Below are positions 7,611 to 15,532 of a stretch of 64,000 nt of DNA, one piece after another. The notes under the pieces are model-generated. The model saw only the letters and a program-made list of their open reading frames with translations. It was not told where the DNA came from and ran no database searches. The translations under genes were made by a program, and so were the position numbers. This stretch comes from Bacillota bacterium (lineage in GTDB: Bacteria > Bacillota > Clostridia > Lachnospirales > Lachnospiraceae). Location: positions 1 to 64,000 of the forward strand of contig JAEYLX010000022.1 in NCBI GenBank assembly GCA_023407575.1, written 5' to 3'. Each line of letters starts with the position of its first letter. Position 1 is the first letter of the stretch.

Positions 7611-8123
7611 ATGAGAAGCACAATTACAAAATTTTGCGAGGAAATAAAAATAGACTTTATATTGTTTCTGTATCATAAAAAAATAAACTTTCCTTATTGT
7701 TGTAAACTGTCAGCAGACTTGTTAACATCTTTCTTTCAAATGGTATATGATGAAAAATTTCAATATATCTGTACTATGAGACCAAAGGTATATAATCATG
7801 CGTGGACATACTATAGCGATGAAAGTGAGAAATTTATTATAGATTTTACGGAACTTCAGTATAAATCTAAAGGAGATACCTGTAAGAATATTGAGGAAAA
7901 TAAATATAGCGATATAGAATTGTCAGAAATCATTCGAGATTTACAAGTTGTATTTGATCCAGAGGAGACTTATATGTTCATGACTTATGACTTTATGTAT
8001 CCCAAAGAACAAAATTGCTACGGCTTAATAAACGGTAGAAAGATGGAGCTTACTAAGAAGTGTTTCATGGAATATTTGCAATCAAAATATGAGGATGTAT
8101 ATAATAAAACAGAATATTATTAA
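7611..8123 (+). CDS. papain/transglutaminase-fold-like protein
   Basis: TAGGGGGCAT lies directly ahead of the ATG. The 170-residue product has Cys30-Cys31 in PYCCKLSADLL, His63 in NHAWTYY and Asp78 in IIDFTELQY. This order (Cys with a following small/Ser helix, His-Ala-Trp, then Ile-Asp-x-Thr) is the catalytic triad layout of papain-like and transglutaminase-like cysteine enzymes, so the protein may cleave or modify other proteins. I infer this from the motif pattern alone. There is no signal peptide, so it probably acts in the cytoplasm. It is alone in its unit, with repeat copies C and D on either side. Alternative: a non-catalytic relative of the same fold. Confidence 0.5.
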   Translation: MRSTITKFCEEIKIDFILFLYHKKINFPYCCKLSADLLTSFFQMVYDEKFQYICTMRPKVYNHAWTYYSDESEKFIIDFTELQYKSKGDTCKNIEENKYSDIELSEIIRDLQVVFDPEETYMFMTYDFMYPKEQNCYGLINGRKMELTKKCFMEYLQSKYEDVYNKTEYY

Positions 8124-8128
8124 TAATT

Positions 8129-8188
8129 CAAATTCCAATTTGTGAGAATCTATAAACTTCTCATTATATTTAATATAAGTGAATAGAT
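8129..8188. repeat. island dyad repeat, copy D
   Basis: CAAATTCCAATTTG (8129-8142) is identical to the left arm of copy C. The following core ACTTCTCATTAT (8156-8167) sits in a symmetric hairpin: ATCTAT (8148-8153) pairs with ATAGAT (8183-8188) and ACTT (8156-8159) with AAGT (8177-8180), with two-base mismatched spacers (AA/GA) between the paired blocks. All pairs share one centre at 8168. Confidence 0.6.
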
Positions 8189-8255
8189 GATTATGTTTTC
8201 CATAATTTTATTGTAAGTCATTTTTAAAACAAGGATAATTAAGAAAGGATATTTA

Positions 8256-9074
8256 ATGAAAGAGATTACGGATATTGTTAATGAAAATAAATTAAGTGTT
8301 TCTTCTGTTGAAGGTTCATATTCATACAAGCTTTCCTTTATTGAAGGTGAAGATTGCTATGTAGCATTTATTGACATACTGGGATTTAAAGAATATGTAT
8401 TAAAAAATAGTATTACTGAAGTTAAAAAAATTTTTGATGATTTGTTACAAGTTAGAGAATCAGTTTTTAAATTATTGGGGGTTAAAGAATTCGAAGAGAT
8501 GCAAATACATTCTTACTTTCAAGTTATGTCAGATAGTATAGTAATTGCAGTCCCCACTAAGTACAATAATTCACTTGCCTTTATATGTGAATGTTGTAGG
8601 CAGATTCAAGCTAAATTACTTCATGAACAAGTATTAGCTAGAGGTGCTATAACAAGAGGAGAATTTTATGGAAAAAATGGTATAATGTTTGGAAAAGCCT
8701 TCATTCAAGCCTACTTAATGGAAAGCGGTGACGCAAAATATCCTAGGATTATATTAAGTGCTAAGCTAATAAATGATTATCTTAAAAGGGTAGGAACATC
8801 TACAATAATATATGTAACAGATTTTGTTATCAAGAGTCCTGATGAATATTACTTTGTAAATTATTTTATGATTTATATTACTGGTGATGAGACTGCTAGA
8901 AAATTATCAGGATTGATTAAACAAAAAATATCATCAGAAAGTGTATCTGGAAGTATTAGAGATAAATATTTATGGCTTAAAGATTATTTTAATAAAGCAG
9001 TTTTCGATAAAAGTTACAATATCGATATAGACTCTAAATATGAAATTAATGAGAATGTTACATATGGATTGTAA
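8256..9074 (+). CDS. class III nucleotide-cyclase-like protein
   Basis: AAGAAAGGAT precedes the ATG. The 272-residue product carries the hallmarks of the class III cyclase core: YVAFIDILGFKEYV with Asp40, FQVMSDSIVIAVP with Asp93, then ARGAITRGEFYG and FGKAFIQAYLMES, which correspond to the two metal-binding aspartates and the 'G.xxG....G..xN.AxxLe' loop. Such FIDILGF proteins occur widely in bacteria, and a subset (Pycsar) makes cyclic pyrimidine nucleotides on phage infection. No effector with a TIR or nucleotide-binding transmembrane domain lies next to it, so its product and target are unknown. The C-terminal 80 residues are charged and unrecognised. It is flanked by repeat copies D and E. 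Confidence 0.6.
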   Translation: MKEITDIVNENKLSVSSVEGSYSYKLSFIEGEDCYVAFIDILGFKEYVLKNSITEVKKIFDDLLQVRESVFKLLGVKEFEEMQIHSYFQVMSDSIVIAVPTKYNNSLAFICECCRQIQAKLLHEQVLARGAITRGEFYGKNGIMFGKAFIQAYLMESGDAKYPRIILSAKLINDYLKRVGTSTIIYVTDFVIKSPDEYYFVNYFMIYITGDETARKLSGLIKQKISSESVSGSIRDKYLWLKDYFNKAVFDKSYNIDIDSKYEINENVTYGL

Positions 9075-9126
9075 TTCGTCAAGAACTTATTTATAACATT
9101 CAAGAACTATTATTAGATTATTGGAT

Positions 9127-9160
9127 CTTCCCATTATGTAATAATCACAATAATGCTATT
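9127..9160. repeat. island dyad repeat, copy E
   Basis: CTTCCCATTAT (9127-9137) is followed by ATAATG (9150-9155), so CATTAT and ATAATG form a small dyad as in copy A. Upstream CAAGAACT resembles the weak left arm of copy A. The rest of the 265-bp gap to 9339 shows no gene. Confidence 0.5.
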
Positions 9161-9339
9161 AGTAGTGTTAATATTTAGAATGTTGCATAACAGCTGATGC
9201 ACATATATTCCCTACGGTACATATCGGAATCCCCGACATGCGTATACAACTTGAGAACAAAGATGTATCTATCTAGGGTGAATAAATATTAAAAGTTAGG
9301 TTATTGTTCATAATTGAATAGCTAGAGAGGAAATTAAGT

Positions 9340-9954
9340 ATGTCTAATGACATTAAGGAAAACTTTTTTGATAGGAGTAAGGTGTTTTATCCTTATATTA
9401 TGCAATATATTTTTACATACCATGGTGTTATTGAGATATTTTCTAGAGGGATGGTTAAGGAATTAAAAAAAGCTGAACAAAGATGTGGAAAAGATAAAGT
9501 TACTGAAGCTTTTAGTATTGGAAATATAAACATAGATGCTAAAAGATTTATAGAAAAGGAACAAGGATTAACACCATTATTAGGTGAGCTTTCATTGTAT
9601 TCTAACTTTATGGGGAGTAATATTAATATGAATATTGAAGAGTTTGCAGATGAAGCATTATCAAATTATGATTATCTTTTAGAACATATAATGAAAGCTG
9701 CGGGAATTCTTATTATAATGGGGTTTGAGAATACAAAACACTTAGATGATAAAAATAGTGAGATATGGAATTTCTTTTATCATTGTAGAAATGCAGCTGC
9801 ACATGGAGGGAAATTTAATATTACCAAACCAAGATTTCCAGCAAAATGGGGCAATTTAGAGATAACTCCTTTAATGAATGGAGCCAAATTGTTTAATACT
9901 TCGAGTAATGATGGTCTATTAGCACCTGGAGATCCGATAAGGTTGCTTTGGTAG
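9340..9954 (+). CDS. HEPN-like protein
   Basis: GAGAGGAAATTAAGT precedes the ATG. The 204-residue product is largely helical in appearance. It contains IWNFFYHCRNAAAHGGKF with Arg150 and His155, an Rx4H motif, which is the nuclease signature of HEPN domains found in toxins and abortive-infection proteins. HEPN proteins usually cut RNA as dimers. The rest (SRGMVKELKKAEQRCGKDKV and the LLGELSLYSNFM region) is not familiar. The motif alone is short, so the assignment is moderate; a related non-catalytic helical bundle of the Abi type is possible. It follows repeat copy E and precedes a broken zinc-ribbon gene. No dyad repeat is seen after it. Confidence 0.5.
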   Translation: MSNDIKENFFDRSKVFYPYIMQYIFTYHGVIEIFSRGMVKELKKAEQRCGKDKVTEAFSIGNINIDAKRFIEKEQGLTPLLGELSLYSNFMGSNINMNIEEFADEALSNYDYLLEHIMKAAGILIIMGFENTKHLDDKNSEIWNFFYHCRNAAAHGGKFNITKPRFPAKWGNLEITPLMNGAKLFNTSSNDGLLAPGDPIRLLW

Positions 9955-10023
9955 ATTGAACAGAATTATTTATAGATATATATAATATATATATGAAGGC
10001 CTTTCTAGATAAGAAGGGTAATT

Positions 10024-10579
10024 ATGGAAATAATATTAGGAAGTAGTCAAGGAGAAAGACAGAAGAAATGGAACTGAGAACAAAAAGAATGTCAATATTG
10101 CACTGGCAGAAAAGTCATTCCAGGAAAGACATCCTTTAAAGTGTTGTGTCCAAATTTGGTAAAAGAATTTGCATTGACGAATGAGTATGATCCCGATATA
10201 TTGCTTCCCACTTATAGTTTTGATATGAAGTGGAACTGCTCCGAATGTTACATGGAATGGGAAGCCAGCATAAGGGATCGGGTGAATGGAAAAGCAGAAT
10301 GGTCCTATTATAGTGGAAAGAAAGCCATTCAAGGGGAAGACATCCTTAAAATCTTTGTACCCAGAGTTGACAAATGAATGGAAATATATATCAAATCTAT
10401 TATTAGCAAATCTAGACTATCTTTTACCATCCTCAACAAAGGAGGTATGGTGGGTATGCTCTCAATGTAATAAATCTTATTCTATGAAAATAATAGATAA
10501 GGTAAACCTGAATCGAAGAAACAAGAAGTATTGTCCTTATTGCAAAGGTTATCGTAAAGCTAAAAGAAGATATATCTAA
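10024..10579 (+). pseudogene. zinc-ribbon (DUF4379-type) protein, second broken copy
   Basis: The frame beginning at the ATG at 10024 is stopped by a TGA at 10075, then reads EQKECQYCTGRKVIPGKTSF through MKWNCSECYMEWEASIRDR to a false stop near 10375. An extra G in the CAAGGGGAAGACATCC stretch (about 10331-10338) shifts the frame; the true continuation is KTSLKSLYPELTNEWKY, EVWWVCSQCNKSYSM, CPYCKGYRKAKRRYI. The repeated 'GKTSxKxLxPxL..E' and 'W.CS.C' units show tandem zinc-ribbon domains, which in intact relatives form defence-island proteins that may bind DNA. Its C-terminus matches that of the fragment at 842-1183. Confidence 0.65.
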
Positions 10580-10635
10580 TAAATTGAAGCATAAGATTCC
10601 TTTTAATACCAGGGATTTTATGATTTAAAACGATA

Positions 10636-10652
10636 AAGTAAATAAAAAAACG
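10636..10652. repeat. 17-bp direct repeat, left copy
   Basis: AAGTAAATAAAAAAACG occurs here and at 15466-15482, 4,830 bp away in the same orientation, followed by ACA here and TCA there. The pair brackets the DUF2971, large DUF4365 and truncated STAND genes. The run of A lowers its complexity. Confidence 0.4.
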
Positions 10653-10686
10653 ACAGTTTCTAAGCTAAAAATTCTTAAAATGAATA

Positions 10687-11667
10687 TTAAAAACGAACGT
10701 CTATATCCGAATATTGAATATCGAATTGATTTTTATATGAAAGACCAAGTAAACTTATTAAACCAGCTTTAGCAACTTCCTTCTCCATCATAGGAGATAA
10801 TCGTATTTGGTCGATAAATATAAAAGGATTTATAGTTAACTCCCTATGAGGTTTAATAATTCCATTCTTACCTATGCTATGCTTTAACTTGAAATTTTCG
10901 CCATTATAATCAGTTGGCACTTTAACTATGAATCGATACTCTGCTTCGCTTTCAAAGGCATGGCTTTTATAAAACAAGCATCTGTCAAGTATAAAATCAG
11001 TTAAGTCTATTTGGTACCTTTCAGCAAGGATATCTTGAAAAGGATATTCTTCAGTCCCATATTTGAAATCTTTTCCATGTTCCATATTTTCATAATATTG
11101 ATCATCAAGCGAATCAATTTTATCCTTTAGTTGTTTTATCTGTCTCTTTTCGTCATAGATTACTTTTCCATGTACTAATGTAATTCCAGGAATTAGTGAA
11201 AAGAAGTTGATCAGTGACTCTATGTTTATGCGTAAACTATATCCTGTGTAATTTCCGTTTTCTGTGAAGTAACTCCACATATTATGACTATCAGGTTTAA
11301 GTGATGTGCAAAACAAGTAATATCTATATGTAGTTAGTTTCAAGCCTTTACCAAATTCTTTGTTATTTTTATCCGCTGTAAAAGCAAATAGTTCGTAAGG
11401 GGAGGATAAGAGGTGATCGATAAATTCAGCTGGTTCAGACCAGTCTTTTCTTATGCTTGCTTCATACGCTTTTAACAGAACTTTTTTAATATAAACATAT
11501 TCAGAACGATCATTCATAAATTGGCAATCTGTAAAACGTATTTGCTTATTTTCAAAAATAGAGTACATTGCAGCTGGTGAGGTATAATGGTAAGTTTTAA
11601 TATTATTATTTTTATGATTATCAATATTCTTGCCATCAAAAAAAAATATATTTGAATTTTGATTCAT
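10687..11667 (-). CDS. DUF2971-domain protein
   Basis: The 326-residue product starts after AAAGGAG on the minus strand. Residues 25-60 (TYHYTSPAAMYSIFENKQIRFTDCQFMNDRSEY) and the later YLFCTSLKPDSHNMWSYF plus GYSLRI block match DUF2971, a family of unknown function frequent in mobile and defence regions. HAFESEAEYRFIVKVP near residue 245 is another shared block. No membrane segment or signal peptide is seen. It stands alone, on the opposite strand to the preceding array, and is preceded by a separate gap with no gene. Confidence 0.65.
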   Translation of the reverse strand: MNQNSNIFFFDGKNIDNHKNNNIKTYHYTSPAAMYSIFENKQIRFTDCQFMNDRSEYVYIKKVLLKAYEASIRKDWSEPAEFIDHLLSSPYELFAFTADKNNKEFGKGLKLTTYRYYLFCTSLKPDSHNMWSYFTENGNYTGYSLRINIESLINFFSLIPGITLVHGKVIYDEKRQIKQLKDKIDSLDDQYYENMEHGKDFKYGTEEYPFQDILAERYQIDLTDFILDRCLFYKSHAFESEAEYRFIVKVPTDYNGENFKLKHSIGKNGIIKPHRELTINPFIFIDQIRLSPMMEKEVAKAGLISLLGLSYKNQFDIQYSDIDVRF

Positions 11668-12129
11668 AGGTAAACTCCTTTATATAAATTTAAGTATCTA
11701 GAATATAGTTAAATCGTTACTTTAGGTCGTATACAGCTATCCATTGTGTGGATTAACGAACTGTGATTTAGCTATTAAGCACTTATCCAAATATTCAATT
11801 TTACTTCCGCATTCCAAATAAAAGACCTTTCTATTAATTATTAGACACTTTTTGACTATTAAACCAAAGCATTTGATTATCTTTCACAGAGTACTCATTA
11901 CGATAAAGATAACTAAAATTTGTACGACATTTTATATCTCACCCCAAACCCTATATAAATACTAGACTTGAGGGTAATTTGTAGGTAATTATAAAAACGA
12001 CAAAATATTAGATATAGAAATTGTCGTTTTTTATTATAAATAATTTAATAAAAGAACTCTAATAAGGTGATAATCCAATATTGTATTTTTATAAATACTC
12101 ATATAAAGCATAAATTGTAATATTTGGCT
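11668..12129. other. gap with no gene; holds the AACCC/AAAAACGACAA element
   Basis: No gene is seen. From about 11944 the text AACCCTATATAAATACTAG...GTAATTTGT...AATTATAAAAACGACAA parallels the sequence at about 1377-1430 (AACCCTTATATTTACTATA...GTAATTTGTCGCAAATATAAAAAACGACA). The two are diverged copies of one non-coding element ending in the hairpin described separately. Confidence 0.45.
11993..12032 (-). terminator. AAAAACGACAA hairpin, probable terminator
   Basis: AAAAACGACAA (11993-12003) pairs with TTGTCGTTTTT (12021-12031) around a 17-base AT-rich loop. It lies about 100 bases beyond the 3' end of the large minus-strand gene and could end transcription from either side. Confidence 0.6.
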
Positions 12130-13941
12130 TTATGTACTTTGTGAGACATTAGGGTCCTTCCAAAAAACAAATATAGGATATTTTTTAAATGCTTCTTGCA
12201 TGTCTTCATCTAACACATCAAAATGAATTTGTGCGGCTATTTGGTTATCTAATAACAAATATGCTCCAACCTTTATATCTTCTCTTGCTAGAGAATTTTC
12301 TGTAATTGCACAAAGTTGTTTAACTTCATCAATGTTTAGCTCGCGCTCTCTGCGAACAATTTGTAAAAGGTTCAGCAATTTAATTTCGTAGGGGAGGACA
12401 TCTTTGTCCGCATTAAAGATCCATTCTGCAAAGCTCTTAGTGACTTTTAAAAGCTGTGTATTTTTATTTTCGTCATAGGCTGAAAGCATGTTTAGCATAT
12501 CAAAATTGGCCCTGTCAAAAATTGTAGGGTTGTCTTTTAATAAAGCTTGATACGAAGGTAAGATTGCATCATAGTCAAAATTAGAAATTTGTAAGTAATC
12601 ATCTTTTTGCAAAATCGAATATTGTGAGGTGATATATGTATCATCACTATCTAATATATCATATGTTAATACCAAATTTGAACGAAAGAAGTCGTATATA
12701 TTATATTCACCAGAACTTTCACTGGTTTCTTCAAAAATTAAAATTAGAATAATATTCTGTATTCTAATTTTTGTAACAAGGGGCAAGTCTTTGCGTATAT
12801 TACGTACGGTTTTCTTATCAACAAAAGTAGTAATAAGATTGTGCATTTCTCGCTGTTCTTGTTCTGTTAATGTCGAGAGGTTAATATCTTGTTGAACATT
12901 TAATAGTTTTAAAACAATTTGTATTTTTTTATAATATTCAAATGACTTTGTCTGTTCTTCGATATTAAAATTTTGAAGTTCTGTTTCAGTAGGTATGATA
13001 TCCAACTTATATCCGTTTAAAGAAAAATGGTTTGAATGTAAGATGTCAAGTATGAACTCTGTATCTTTAATTCTATCACTTAGCATAGGCGCTGAATTAT
13101 AGTTGATATTTACTGGAGCCCCTAAATTGGTCATAGTAATTTTTAGACTTTTACCTATCTGAACAATTACTCTATCTTTAGAACGGATTCGAGAGAGAGA
13201 GGAATAATACACCTTATCATTAACAGCTATTGAACATGGTTCTGTTTCATGTGTTTGCAGATTGCATGGAATCAAATCAATAGGAATTGGTGCATTACTG
13301 CCTTTAATATTCGCATAAAGATAAACTTCATTTTCAAATAAAGCCTTATAGATGTCGTTTTTGCTGTATCCATATCCGGTAACAGAAAAGGTCAACCCAG
13401 TCAAAACATTTTGCTTTTCCATTTCTTCAAGAGGAAACATCTCTTTCGTTGCAAAACTCACTTGCTTTTTACAATCAATGTAAAAATTCAGAAAAATAGT
13501 TGCTTTTCGATTACTGTCTGATGGAAACGGGGTAAGCTTCAATGATTTAGTATCTTGATCATTAGCTTGAGCAAGATACAATTTAAGTTTTATGGGGCTT
13601 AAAGTAGTGTAATATATGGTTTCTTTTGTTCCATCTGAAGATATGTACACTACAAAGTATACTGCACCACCATCATAGAGAAAATTTTTCATGTCAACAG
13701 TGCTTATAGGAAAACTGATTTCATCTGTTGGCATCGCATCTTTTTGTTTGCCTTTAATTTGAACAGCTACACGACCTCTTAAATCGTTTTTTTTCTTTTT
13801 CTTGTCATCGTAAATATAAACATATCCATCCCAAGTAGGTTCTTTATCATTTTCAGAAATAAATTGGTCAAGAAAATCAGTGGTGATTATACTTTTCTTA
13901 ACAGCGTTTGTTGCTAATTCTTCAATTACTTTTGAAGTCAT
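12130..13941 (-). CDS. large DUF4365-type N-terminal protein
   Basis: The start follows AGGAGG on the minus strand. The 603-residue product opens with a DUF4365-like domain: FLDQFISENDKEPTWDGYVYIYDD, GRVAVQIKGK (with the Asp...QxK nuclease-like pattern), then ISFPISTVDMKNFLYDGGAVYFVVYIS. The following 450 residues are unrecognised, soluble and moderately charged, with a helix-rich C-terminus. Proteins of this architecture are common in bacterial genomic islands; I know of no proven activity. No partner gene is next to it. Compared with the DUF4365 protein at 5858-6820 the N-terminal pattern is similar but the tail is different, so the two are not simple duplicates. Confidence 0.6.
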   Translation of the reverse strand: MTSKVIEELATNAVKKSIITTDFLDQFISENDKEPTWDGYVYIYDDKKKKKNDLRGRVAVQIKGKQKDAMPTDEISFPISTVDMKNFLYDGGAVYFVVYISSDGTKETIYYTTLSPIKLKLYLAQANDQDTKSLKLTPFPSDSNRKATIFLNFYIDCKKQVSFATKEMFPLEEMEKQNVLTGLTFSVTGYGYSKNDIYKALFENEVYLYANIKGSNAPIPIDLIPCNLQTHETEPCSIAVNDKVYYSSLSRIRSKDRVIVQIGKSLKITMTNLGAPVNINYNSAPMLSDRIKDTEFILDILHSNHFSLNGYKLDIIPTETELQNFNIEEQTKSFEYYKKIQIVLKLLNVQQDINLSTLTEQEQREMHNLITTFVDKKTVRNIRKDLPLVTKIRIQNIILILIFEETSESSGEYNIYDFFRSNLVLTYDILDSDDTYITSQYSILQKDDYLQISNFDYDAILPSYQALLKDNPTIFDRANFDMLNMLSAYDENKNTQLLKVTKSFAEWIFNADKDVLPYEIKLLNLLQIVRRERELNIDEVKQLCAITENSLAREDIKVGAYLLLDNQIAAQIHFDVLDEDMQEAFKKYPIFVFWKDPNVSQST

Positions 13942-14602
13942 GTTATTCCTCCAATTCTTTCTTTAATGTTTTTTCTATTTGACTAACAGTTATTCGCAAA
14001 GATATTCGAATAATTAGCTATAATTTCATTGTTACTATACTTTATAATTAATTGGATTAACTTCTTACTTTAGGCTTCAAGACCCTTTCTCAAATTAATA
14101 GATTCTTCCTTGCTATTTTAACCATACAACTACTGTTGTATGGTATTATTATAAAGCAATTCATTATTTGATTATATCATATCACAAATCATATATTACT
14201 ACAATATTTTACAAATAAACATCCCTCGTTTGGATTATAAATCTCTCTTAATTCCCTCCTCTATAAGAATAGTAGCGTTTTCACTATAGTTTTAAAATTC
14301 ATACTTTTAAAGTAGAACAATTCTCATATCCATATAATAATTCCTTTTTGCTAATAATAAATTTTAGTTTTTTTACATGCAGTTGAAATCCATTAAAAAA
14401 TGTATGAAAACGAGAATCTAATTATTAGTAAGCAAGTCAATATCAAATAAGAGAAGTTAATTATCAAGATGAAAAAACTATTTTGATTTGAAAAGAGCAG
14501 TCCTATTAGACTTTTTTGAATATTATTCTATGTAATCTTTTAAACATATTTGTGAATTAATAAAGATATATGACTTTACTTATAATTTTATGGAGGGTAA
14601 AT
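13942..14602. other. 660-bp gap without a supported gene
   Basis: The sequence is AT-rich and has no plausible gene. The only clear structure is the perfect dyad at 14121-14144. Confidence 0.5.
14121..14144. promoter_or_regulatory. perfect 10-bp dyad, possible operator or terminator
   Basis: ACCATACAAC and GTTGTATGGT are perfectly complementary across a TACT centre. It sits 180 bp upstream of the large minus-strand DUF4365-type gene. No long T-run follows, so a repressor site is as likely as a terminator. Confidence 0.4.
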
Positions 14603-15463
14603 ATGTCATCAATGTTAAAAATACTGGAATATATAGGAGATAAAATATTTGACCAGATTATAAATGGTTCTATAGATGCATTGATGCAAGAGGAAACAAA
14701 TTAAAAATTGCTACAGGAGTATTAGAAAATTAAAGTTGAGATAAAAGAAAATTTGCTTAGTCAAAATATAAATGAAAGTTATTATGAAAGTATTCAAAAG
14801 CTGCTTAGTGAAACTAGAATATTAGATATAATATTTAATTTCAGTTATATATTTTGTGAATTATCAAAAGTGGAAAGAGAAAACTATATTAATTCATACA
14901 TTGACGATTTTTTCAATGGAAGGAAAATCGACAGAACGGATATAAGCATTATAAAAGGAATATTTTTGCAGCAATATAATTACTATTTCAATATAATTAA
15001 ACGTCCTGATGATAAATCTAGGAAAATTATAAATCAAATAGTATTGCAAATTGCTAATAGTAGAAGTGAGGAGATAATAGTAATGGAATCACTAAAATGT
15101 GTATTAAAGGATATAGCTGTAACATTAGTAAAATTAATTGAAATGTTCTCTTCTAATCGTTCTGTCGACTTGGAAAAACTTCATAAAATTGAGGAGAATG
15201 ATCAAAAGGAACCGTTTGTAATAACAAAAACACGTCCGTTACAGCCCACTAACTTCTTCCGTGGACGTGATACAAAACTAAACGAAATAAAATATAAAAT
15301 GTCCGGCACAGCAAAGCTGCTATTACTTAATGGAATGGGAGGTATTGGCAAGACGGAGATATGTCGCAAGCTGTTTCATGAAGCTATTAACAGAAAACTA
15401 CCAGAAGTATGTAATGTCGGTTGCTTGACATACAGTGGTAGTCTTGAGCAGATATCTAATTAG
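14603..15463 (+). pseudogene. STAND (NB-ARC-type) ATPase gene, doubly broken
   Basis: GGAGGG precedes an ATG at 14603 (MSSMLKILEYIGDKIFDQII). The frame meets TAA at 14702 and TAG at 14720, then continues in the same frame as a helical N-terminal region and reaches RPLQPTNFFRGRDTKLNEI and the Walker A loop LLNGMGGIGKTEICRKLF. It ends at 15463 soon afterwards, before any Walker B or NACHT/NB-ARC helical region. STAND ATPases of this sort act as phage sensors or signalling switches (Avs-like). Only the N-terminal 290 codons survive, with two nonsense codons. The truncation point coincides with the second copy of the 17-bp repeat. Confidence 0.65.
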
Positions 15464-15465
15464 TG

Positions 15466-15482
15466 AAGTAAATAAAAAAACG
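15466..15482. repeat. 17-bp direct repeat, right copy
   Basis: This copy of AAGTAAATAAAAAAACG begins three bases after the stop of the truncated STAND gene. Such a position suggests that the repeat marks a recombination or deletion joint, but this is inference. Confidence 0.4.
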
Positions 15483-15532
15483 TCATTATTTCGTAATAAA
15501 AAATTTTTTAGTTATTTTCAGAAATCACGCTA

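Noticed and set aside
8256..9954. Pycsar system
   Set aside because: The cyclase has no neighbouring PycTM or PycTIR effector; the next gene looks HEPN-like and is separated by a repeat.
2912..9960. Canonical integron with attC sites
   Set aside because: No GTTRRRY/RYYYAAC boxes are consistently placed around the repeats, and the only tyrosine recombinase nearby is a XerC/D type on the other side of 5 kb of unrelated genes.
842..10077. In-frame TGA codons in three island genes (1055, 1860, 10075) as a sign of TGA recoding
   Set aside because: Each lies in a fragment with other damage (missing start, truncation, frameshift), and intact genes in the same window use TGA as a normal stop. Nonsense mutation is simpler.
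10036..10332. Minus-strand 98-codon frame
   Set aside because: It lies opposite the zinc-ribbon pseudogene, whose domain matches are clear, and has no ribosome-binding site.
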